A DNA stretch of 12,926 nucleotides, taken from positions 1 through 12,926 of the forward strand of contig CALEZJ010000555.1 of the NCBI GenBank assembly GCA_937927885.1, read 5' to 3'. Both the position numbers and the translations under genes were made by a program. Each line of letters starts with the position of its first letter. Position 1 is the stretch's first letter. This stretch comes from an uncultured Paracoccaceae bacterium. GTDB lineage: Bacteria > Pseudomonadota > Alphaproteobacteria > Rhodobacterales > Rhodobacteraceae. Positions 7,678 to 12,926 of the stretch are shown in pieces. A model generated the notes under the pieces. It was not told the DNA's origin and did no database searches. It worked only from the letters and a program-made list of their open reading frames with translations.

Positions 7678-7954
7678 ATTGTGCGATTCCACTCGATATA
7701 GATTTTGGCAGATTTTTCTTGTGGTTCCGCACCGTTCCTATCTACAGGGGGCACAAAACCATCCGATTCGCAATCTATCCCCCGAAAGTTTTCCACAGCC
7801 TGTGCCACGATCGTTGCACCGCTTTTTGCGGTATTGCGCCAGGGGTGTATGACGTTCGATACCACCCTGCACGTCAGGTCGCTTTACACTTTGACCTTGG
7901 GCGCAGCCCGCCATAGCTTGGTCTGGCAAGCGCGAGTGACAGTGCGGGGACGCA
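7641..7954. promoter_or_regulatory. Divergent control region between the secretin and sctD genes
   Basis: These 314 bases hold no convincing gene. The part from about 7675 to 7800 is clearly more AT-rich than its surroundings, as expected of promoters. For sctD, TTGACC (7891-7896), a 17-base spacer and TAGCTT (7914-7919) form a possible sigma70 promoter, with a good -35 but a poor -10. I could not fix a convincing leftward promoter. The region includes an 18-bp palindrome (7802-7819) and a copy of the GTTCAACG motif. Confidence 0.5.
7802..7819. promoter_or_regulatory. 18-bp near-perfect palindrome, operator candidate
   Basis: GTGCCACGATCGTTGCAC is symmetric at 8 of 9 half-site positions, with the perfect core ACGATCGT. 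It sits near the middle of the divergent secretin-sctD region, about 160 bases from the secretin start and 136 from sctD, well placed for a regulator acting on both. The regulator is not identified. Confidence 0.5.
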
Positions 7955-10696
7955 ATGAGTGATCTGGCGAATGGCTTCCTTCTCAAGATCTTGAGCGGGC
8001 TGCAGTTCGGTGTCGAGGTCGCCCTTTCCGAGGGAACCTACAGCTTTGGCAGCAGCCCCGATTGCGACATCCAGTTCGCCGATGTCACGCTGGAACCGGT
8101 TCACGGGCGCATCCGGCTGAGGGGCGGCAAACTGGACATCCGCGCCGAGGCTGGCGCGCTTGCCACCTCGTCGGGACTGACGATTGCGTCGGGTTCGGGC
8201 GACTGGCACGAGATCGCGCAACTCGACATTATCGAGGCCGGCACCACGCGTTTTGCCGTCGGCGGCCGCGGTGCGCGCTGGTCGACCCTTGCGAGCGCGG
8301 CAGCCCATTCGGCCCAACCGACCGCTCGCGCCGCGGCCGCCCCCGGACGAACGGGCGGCATGGCGATGGGGGTACTGGGCGTCCTTCTGGTCGCAGGCCT
8401 CACCGTTGGCGGAGTGGTCTATGCCGGACGCGATCCTCTCAGCGCCAGCGCCGTCGTCGAAGAGGTGCGAGCGCCGGGCACCATCGTGCGCGCCGCGATT
8501 GCCTCCCTGCCCTTTCCCAGCGCGTTGGTGGTGACCGAGGCTGTCGACGGTACCATCGACGTGCAGGGCTATGTGCAACTGGCCGTCGAACGCCGGGCCG
8601 TCAACAATGCGCTGGCCGAGACCGGCGTGCAGACCCGTCGTCGGATCTGGGTGCGCGAATCCATCGAGAACGAGGTGGCCGAACTCTTGCGTTCGCAGGG
8701 CTCGGATCTGGGCTTTACCCTTTCAACCAGCGGCGAGTTGACCCTGACCGGCACCCTGCTGGACGCAGAACGCGCCGCGCGCATCGTGGCACTTGTGCGT
8801 GACGATGTGTTCGGCCTTTCCGCCGTCCGGGACGAAATTCGCACGGCCCCCTGGTTCCTGGGGCAGGCGAACCTGCTGCTGGACTCGGTTCGGTTGCGCG
8901 ACCGCGTGATCCTGCGACTGGACGGACCATTGATCGAAGCGACGGGAGTCGTCACCACCGAACAAATTGATGGCTGGGTCGGCTTCATTCAGGTCTATGC
9001 CCGCCGCTATGCCGACCTTATCCCGTTGCGGTCGTTCGTGACGCTGGAATCGGCGGACGGTGCCGTCGGCGAGCCCATCGTCATTGGCGGAACCTCGGGC
9101 GATATTGCCGGGCGTGTCATCGCGCCTGATGCCCTGTCGCCGGGAGCCCCAACCGAACCGATGAGCCTGTTCGCCGTTCCGCAGACTGACGAGTCGGCCC
9201 GCCTTGTGCCTCAGGCCGGAGCAGGCTCGGGTCCGGATGCGGGGACTGGCACGGTCCCCGACCGCGAACGCGAGGAGTTGATCAGCGCCGCGCTGGCCCG
9301 CCTGTCGCGCGAGAACCCACAACTTTACGCGCTGATCTCGGGCCAGATTGCGGCGGGCCAATTGCCCAGCCTCGCCCAGGTCCAACAGGCTGCCGCGATC
9401 CTCGAAGCGCAACTCGTCCTGCGCGCCACGTCGGACGGGCCGCAACCCGCGATCCTGCTGCCGGGGCTCAGTGAGCCTTTGTCCCTCGCGCAGATCGGTG
9501 AGGTCATCGCGCGCTCGACCCTCGGCCCCGCAAGCACCGAAACCGCATCGTCCGGGCCTGGGGCGCCGGTCCAGACGGTTCAGACTGGCACTCTGATGGC
9601 GGCGAGTGGCCTGCTAGACAGCCTCTTTGCCCCGCTGCGGACAGACGAGGGAGCGCTGACCCCTGCAACCGGCACCGCACGGGCCGCACCACCCGCCAAT
9701 GCAGCACTCGCGCCGGTGGATGCCGGGGGCGAGCCTGGGGGAGACGCCGCGACTTCCGGGCAAGTTGGCTCAGCTGGCGGGCAAGTTTCCTCGGCTGGCG
9801 GGCAGCAGGCAGGCATCGTGGCAACACTTGCGGCACCGAACGGTGCCGGGGCCGAAGGGTCGACAACCTCGGCAGACGGCATTTCGGCCGGTCCGACCTT
9901 GGATAGCGACGGCGTTCAGAGACCGGGCGCGGCTCTGACAGCCCTGCCCTACGAGCCCTCAGCCACCACTGGGGCCCTGAGCGGCACCGCGCAGCGGATC
10001 GTACTGGCCGCCTCGCGGCTGGCGGCGATACAGTCCGAGTCCGAGAACGGACGAAGCCTGTTCCTGACCCCGGATGACGGTGGCATGTCGTTGCTGGAAC
10101 TGGTGTCGCTTCAGGGTGAAAGCCTGCAACGCGGCGAGACCTTGCTGCGCATGCCGCGCCCCCTGAGCGCCCGTCCGGTCGCGCTGGACGTGCCACGAAC
10201 CTGCTGGCAAGGCTCTCGCATTCCGATCGAGGCCCTGCCCGCGACGCTGCTGATGCTCGATCTCTTCAGCCTGCATTCCGCGCTCGACCTTGCTGCGGTG
10301 GAACCTGACCTGCGTCCGGTGCTGATGGAGGCCGCTCTGTCGCCTACGCGCATCGAACACTGTCTGGACCATATCGGAACACCCTATGCAACGCGGCTTG
10401 CCAGCGCCTCGGCCTTCCTCAACGAAAGCCGACGCAACGACGACTTCTCGCAATTCCTGTTTCGCAACGTGCCGCCATTCGAACTGCCCGGGGTGGGAGT
10501 AAACCTGAACCAGGACCGGTATTTGCAGGCTGCCGACGGGACCAAGCTGCGCGAAGGCGGGGCGCCGGACCTTGGGAGTCGGCTGTCGGTGATTGGCGAT
10601 CTGGGGGCCCTGTTTCGGGTCGAGGACGGCTGGCGCGTCTGGCTCTACCCTCAAACGCTGTCGTGGCGCATCGCGGACGACTGGACGCTGCGTTGA
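7955..10696 (+). CDS. sctD: Type III secretion inner-membrane ring protein SctD (YscD/EscD family) with very long periplasmic extension
   Basis: The 913-residue product begins with a cytoplasmic FHA domain (about 5-103; FGSSPDCDIQF at 31-41, VHGRI at 49-53). A single membrane helix follows at about 135-157. Periplasmic ring-building alpha/beta domains lie at 190-245 (BON-like, DGTIDVQGYV), 252-300 and 302-385. This is the SctD plan, the outer ring of the inner-membrane basal body. Family members usually end near 400-430 residues; here about 530 more follow. Residues 390-680 are Ala/Gly/Ser/Thr/Pro-rich, with a helical stretch at 436-525. Residues 680-913 look folded, with Cys750 and Cys803 as a possible disulfide pair and a closing segment IGDLGALFRVEDGWRVWLYP. 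The extension may reach toward the secretin. GGGGAC five bases upstream supports ATG 7955. The family call is firm; the extension's role is unknown. Confidence 0.85.
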   Translation: MSDLANGFLLKILSGLQFGVEVALSEGTYSFGSSPDCDIQFADVTLEPVHGRIRLRGGKLDIRAEAGALATSSGLTIASGSGDWHEIAQLDIIEAGTTRFAVGGRGARWSTLASAAAHSAQPTARAAAAPGRTGGMAMGVLGVLLVAGLTVGGVVYAGRDPLSASAVVEEVRAPGTIVRAAIASLPFPSALVVTEAVDGTIDVQGYVQLAVERRAVNNALAETGVQTRRRIWVRESIENEVAELLRSQGSDLGFTLSTSGELTLTGTLLDAERAARIVALVRDDVFGLSAVRDEIRTAPWFLGQANLLLDSVRLRDRVILRLDGPLIEATGVVTTEQIDGWVGFIQVYARRYADLIPLRSFVTLESADGAVGEPIVIGGTSGDIAGRVIAPDALSPGAPTEPMSLFAVPQTDESARLVPQAGAGSGPDAGTGTVPDREREELISAALARLSRENPQLYALISGQIAAGQLPSLAQVQQAAAILEAQLVLRATSDGPQPAILLPGLSEPLSLAQIGEVIARSTLGPASTETASSGPGAPVQTVQTGTLMAASGLLDSLFAPLRTDEGALTPATGTARAAPPANAALAPVDAGGEPGGDAATSGQVGSAGGQVSSAGGQQAGIVATLAAPNGAGAEGSTTSADGISAGPTLDSDGVQRPGAALTALPYEPSATTGALSGTAQRIVLAASRLAAIQSESENGRSLFLTPDDGGMSLLELVSLQGESLQRGETLLRMPRPLSARPVALDVPRTCWQGSRIPIEALPATLLMLDLFSLHSALDLAAVEPDLRPVLMEAALSPTRIEHCLDHIGTPYATRLASASAFLNESRRNDDFSQFLFRNVPPFELPGVGVNLNQDRYLQAADGTKLREGGAPDLGSRLSVIGDLGALFRVEDGWRVWLYPQTLSWRIADDWTLR
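9758..9799 (+). repeat. 21-bp tandem duplication inside sctD
   Basis: Two adjacent 21-base units (9758-9778 and 9779-9799) both begin GGGCAAGTT and end GGCTGGC or AGCTGGC, with only a few differences. A partial third unit begins at 9800. They encode GQVGSAG then GQVSSAG in the flexible linker of SctD. A small in-frame length polymorphism is plausible here. Confidence 0.75.
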
Positions 10697-10711
10697 ACCG
10701 CCAGTTCAACG
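10691..10711. promoter_or_regulatory. Perfect inverted repeat of the GTTCAACG motif upstream of the TPR gene
   Basis: CGTTGAAC (10691-10698) and GTTCAACG (10704-10711) are exact reverse complements with a 5-base spacer; the left arm spans the sctD stop codon. The site lies 20 bases upstream of a good -35 hexamer. The same 8-mer occurs twice at the secretin start, which favours a shared regulator over a terminator. No T-tract follows. Confidence 0.5.
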
Positions 10712-10731
10712 TTCGCGTGTGACAAAGATCA

Positions 10732-10759
10732 TTGCGACCCCCGGCCCACGGGGTAAAAT
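10732..10759 (+). promoter_or_regulatory. Candidate sigma70 promoter for the TPR / SctX-like genes
   Basis: TTGCGA (10732-10737), a 16-base spacer and TAAAAT (10754-10759) match the consensus at 4 and 5 of 6 positions. It lies 30 bases before the start codon and just downstream of the inverted repeat, so the two small genes probably have their own promoter in addition to read-through from sctD. Confidence 0.5.
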
Positions 10760-10789
10760 GTCCCGGTCGGACGCATCTGGAGGCAGCTG

Positions 10790-11362
10790 ATGGTGCCCAT
10801 GCCCAAAGTTGGTGCAGCGCAAAGCTGGCTAGCACTGGATTCGTGCCTCGCCCCGTTCTCGCTGGCGAGCGCGCGGGAATGTGCTGCGAATGACATCGTC
10901 ATCGATGGCAGCCGGATTTGTGTGGCCCAGCTTGGGCTGTCGATGGGTGACATCACCGGCCCCACCTGCTTGGCAGGCGGGCGGTCCGATGCCGAACAGG
11001 CCTATCTGGACGCCCTGGGCGCCTTTGCCGCCAGCGAGATGGACGCCGCGCAACTGAATTTCTGCGCGGCGCTCGGGTCGCCCGAATTGCGCGCGGCAGC
11101 GCTTTATGGTCTCGCCTGCTGTCAGGTCAGCCGCAAGGCCTTCGCCCCGGCGCTGGAGATCGTGCAGATCCTGCTTGCGGCGGGTGTGGACCACCCGGTT
11201 TTCAGCGCGCTCGCCGGGCAGGCCGCTGCCGCGATGAACGATACCACTCTGACCCGTCAGTACATGGCCCGGGCCGCGCGCGGTGCGCGCGGCGTACCCG
11301 ACCTGCGCGACATCCTGCGCTTTGCGCAGCGCACCCTGCTGATCCAGCAGTTCGGCAACTGA
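10790..11362 (+). CDS. TPR-like T3SS accessory protein, possible SctY-type or needle/translocator chaperone
   Basis: A 190-residue protein with no signal peptide or membrane helix. Residues about 67-165 form consecutive Ala-rich helix pairs typical of TPR chaperones: AEQAYLDALGAFAASEMD, then RAAALYGLACCQVSRKAFAPA (cut short), then a third pair near 136-165. T3SS chaperones of this fold include SycD, SctG and SctY. It directly precedes a small gene resembling SctX, which suggests an SctY-like partner, but it is longer than the roughly 115 residues of YscY because of an extra 60-residue N-terminus. Seven Cys residues (19, 31, 44, 60, 92, 110, 111) are unusual for a small cytoplasmic protein. 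GGAGG at 10779-10783 supports ATG 10790. The specific role is not established. Confidence 0.6.
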   Translation: MVPMPKVGAAQSWLALDSCLAPFSLASARECAANDIVIDGSRICVAQLGLSMGDITGPTCLAGGRSDAEQAYLDALGAFAASEMDAAQLNFCAALGSPELRAAALYGLACCQVSRKAFAPALEIVQILLAAGVDHPVFSALAGQAAAAMNDTTLTRQYMARAARGARGVPDLRDILRFAQRTLLIQQFGN

Positions 11363-11363
11363 C

Positions 11364-11756
11364 ATGGTGATGACGCCGCGTGTGCAGGGGCTGAATGTCG
11401 GGGTCACCGACATCCACCGCTGGCGCCAGCAGGACGAGGTTCATCTGCCGGAATCGCGGTTCCGGCCAGCACCGTTCCTGCCTCAGCCACAGGCACTGGA
11501 CGCGATCCTGCGCCGCGAAACGCTGGACGAGCGTCTCGCCCGCCATGTCGTGCCCAGCACTGTCGACCCAGATCTGCTCGCCCCCGCCGTCATGAGCGCA
11601 ACCCGCGTCGCCTTGCGTGACCGGATGGTGGCGGCAGCGGCCGCCGCGCGGGGCCGTCAGGCCGGCGTTCTGGCCCGCGCAGCCGAGCTTCTGGCCGATG
11701 AGGTCGCGCTCGATGACGATGTGCAGCGGGCCCTCGCAGCCTTGCTGAGGGGTTGA
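11364..11756 (+). CDS. Small T3SS-associated protein, possible SctX (YscX) homologue
   Basis: A 130-residue soluble protein starting one base after the TPR gene's stop, so translation is probably coupled; ATG 11370 (Met3) is an alternative start. The first 60 residues are Pro- and charge-rich and probably disordered. The rest is helical, ending AAELLADEVALDDDVQRALAAL (cut short). From memory, YscX has a similar length, a Pro-rich middle and a C-terminal helix of the form AAALLKCQQDDDRLLQIILNLL (cut short), and its gene neighbours that of its TPR chaperone YscY. The resemblance is weak in identity but consistent in layout and position. SctX is an early substrate that works with the export gate SctV. 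Treat this as a hypothesis; another early substrate or regulator is possible. Confidence 0.45.
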   Translation: MVMTPRVQGLNVGVTDIHRWRQQDEVHLPESRFRPAPFLPQPQALDAILRRETLDERLARHVVPSTVDPDLLAPAVMSATRVALRDRMVAAAAAARGRQAGVLARAAELLADEVALDDDVQRALAALLRG

Positions 11757-11776
11757 CGCTTAACCTCAGGGCAAGG
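11740..11776. terminator. Possible bidirectional stem-loop between convergent genes
   Basis: CCTTGCTGAGG (11740-11750) pairs with CCTCA and GCAAGG (11764-11768, 11771-11776), giving an 11-bp stem with a 2-base bulge around a 13-base loop. It covers the stops of the SctX-like gene and of sctT, which are only 9 bases apart. There is no T-tract on either side, so termination strength is doubtful. Confidence 0.4.
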
Positions 11777-12593
11777 CCCGCGCGGCACGAAGGATCTCGT
11801 AGAAGCGGGAATAGAAATCATCGATGCCGCGTGCCTGGGTCAGCGACAGGTCCAGCATGATCGGGATGTAGAAGATCAGCACGAAGATCGCCAGCGCCGA
11901 CTTGATCGGCATGGCCAGGATGAACACCTGGATCTGCGGGGCAAAACGGCTGACCATGGCCAGCGCGAATTCCGCAAGGAACATGATCGCGACGATCGGC
12001 GCCGCCAGCACGAAGGCCAGCCGCATCCCCGAATCGAGAACGGCAAAGATCAGTTCGGGAAACGCCTCGATGGTGATCGGGATCATCTCGGTGATGGGCC
12101 ACAGCGGATAGGACCGATACAGCAGCATGGTCAGCACCAGAAACCCGCCCACCGAGAAGAAGTAGGTGATGAAGGCTTGCGAGAACAGCAAGCCCAGCGG
12201 CGCGGCTTCGTGCCCCTGGAGCGGGTCAATTGACGAAGCGATGGCCGCGCCGCGCTGGTTGTCGATCAAAGTGCCCGCCGCCTGCACCGCCCAGAATATC
12301 CAGAACACCAGATACCCCAAGAGCACACCGAGGGCGAATTCCTTGGCAAAATAGGCGATGAAAAGACCGACCTGACCGACGAATAGCCCGGTATAGGGTA
12401 GCGTCAGCGGAACGATGGGCAGGGTGATGACCAGAATGGCCACGTTGCGCGCCAGGCGCGGCACCGCCGTCGGCGCCAGAAGCTGCGATGCCCAGACAAA
12501 GGCATAGGCGCGCGGCATGGCCAGCAGGAAGGCCAGAAGATAGCCTTCAAAGGCGCGAAAGATCGCCAGAATGCCTGCCAGACCCTGTTCCAT
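11766..12593 (-). CDS. sctT: Type III secretion export apparatus protein SctT (YscT/SpaR/FliR family)
   Basis: A 275-residue polytopic inner-membrane protein. In T3SS, SctT joins SctR and SctS in the helical export gate at the centre of the basal body. Family marks are FALGVLLGYLVFWIFW at 86-101, AAGTLIDNQRG at 105-115 and FAPQIQVFILAMPIKS at 217-232. These match the non-flagellar SctT group; a flagellar FliR would be less likely beside sctD. The frame can extend to 12665, but Met25 of that frame (ATG 12593) fits the family length and has GGAAGGTGG just upstream. It stands apart from sctR and sctS, normally its neighbours, and runs opposite to the genes on both sides. The 129 bases to the next gene show no convincing promoter. 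Confidence 0.93.
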   Translation of the reverse strand: MEQGLAGILAIFRAFEGYLLAFLLAMPRAYAFVWASQLLAPTAVPRLARNVAILVITLPIVPLTLPYTGLFVGQVGLFIAYFAKEFALGVLLGYLVFWIFWAVQAAGTLIDNQRGAAIASSIDPLQGHEAAPLGLLFSQAFITYFFSVGGFLVLTMLLYRSYPLWPITEMIPITIEAFPELIFAVLDSGMRLAFVLAAPIVAIMFLAEFALAMVSRFAPQIQVFILAMPIKSALAIFVLIFYIPIMLDLSLTQARGIDDFYSRFYEILRAARALP

Positions 12594-12722
12594 GGCGCCA
12601 CCTTCCGCACACTCAGGCCATTTGGCAAGTACCCGTCGCAGACCCCTGCACGCGGGGCGTGTCATACGTCACCCAGCGCCCCGAAAGCCTCATGCTAGCG
12701 TTTGAGGAAAGGGAGGCTCGTC

Positions 12723-12926
12723 ATGGCGTCGATCAACACCCCGTTGGAAGTCCTCCGCGTCCAGATCGCGACGAACAACGCGCATTCGCCTGTCGGTGCC
12801 GAGGTGATGTCGACGCAGATGGGCCGCTTTGGCCAGACGCAGGAGAGCGTCCAGGTCACCCCCTCGAAATCCGACATCACCGATGCGCTGGAAGAGCTGG
12901 GCATGTCAGTTGCCACGCGCGCCAAC
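12723..12926 (+). CDS. Probable T3SS gatekeeper SctW (YopN/InvE/MxiC family), N-terminal 68 residues
   Basis: The frame is open to the right edge. GGGAGG at 12711-12716, six bases before ATG 12723, fixes the start. No signal peptide or membrane helix is seen. The first 45 residues are polar and probably disordered, as in secreted gatekeepers. Then SDITDALEELGMSVATRAN (50-68) begins a helix resembling the EEL...SEK segment that opens the folded part of YopN/InvE proteins. SctW plugs the export gate until host contact and sets the substrate order. Location beside sctT and an SctX-like gene fits the Ysc-type grouping of yopN with yscX and yscY. Only the start is visible, so this is moderately supported. 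Confidence 0.5.
   Translation, partial: MASINTPLEVLRVQIATNNAHSPVGAEVMSTQMGRFGQTQESVQVTPSKSDITDALEELGMSVATRAN

Noticed and set aside
7788..7800. TTTTCCACAG resembling a DnaA box, hinting at an origin
   Set aside because: A single imperfect copy without clustered boxes, partition genes or an AT-rich unwinding element; chance match.
11766..12593. FliR, the flagellar equivalent of SctT
   Set aside because: Sequence pattern and the neighbouring sctD and secretin point to the non-flagellar system; no flagellar genes are present.
1..12926. tRNA, rRNA, CRISPR array, insertion sequence or attachment site
   Set aside because: None seen: no cloverleaf-like sequence, no regularly spaced repeats, no transposase or integrase, no terminal inverted repeats.

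Overview
The window reads as GC-rich alphaproteobacterial DNA. The TRAP transporter, the catabolic AroE-type dehydrogenase and the codon use are most like Rhodobacterales, but this is inferred from gene families and not from a marker gene. Two unrelated blocks lie side by side, separated by a strong terminator at 5262-5299.

Block 1 (1-5240) is a probable uptake and catabolism module. A four-gene rightward set encodes an NAD-type quinate/shikimate dehydrogenase (1512-2381) and a complete TRAP transporter: DctP (2413-3390), DctQ (3454-3951) and DctM (3944-5239). Divergent from it, and running off the left edge, is one uninterrupted reading frame that joins a TetR-type repressor to an HSL-family alpha/beta hydrolase (1413 down to 1). 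A dyad at 1457-1482, overlapping the likely divergent promoters, is the obvious candidate operator. The simplest reading is that a quinate- or shikimate-like acid, or an ester of one, is sensed, imported, de-esterified and oxidised. The exact substrate is not proven by the sequence.

Block 2 (5310-12926) is part of a non-flagellar type III secretion system (T3SS). It holds a GspD-type secretin with a lipobox (7640-5310, minus), a very long SctD inner-ring protein with FHA and ring domains plus about 530 extra periplasmic residues (7955-10696), a TPR-like small protein and a small protein resembling an SctY/SctX pair (10790-11362, 11364-11756), the export-apparatus protein SctT (12593-11766, minus), and the start of a likely SctW gatekeeper (12723 onward). 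The secretin and SctD are transcribed divergently from a 314-bp region with a near-perfect 18-bp palindrome. An 8-base motif, GTTCAACG, recurs near the secretin start and as a perfect inverted repeat before the TPR gene, suggesting a shared regulator. The apparatus appears to combine a type II-like lipidated secretin with an enlarged SctD. The other core parts (SctV, SctR, SctS, SctU, SctN, SctJ, SctQ, needle) are not in the window.
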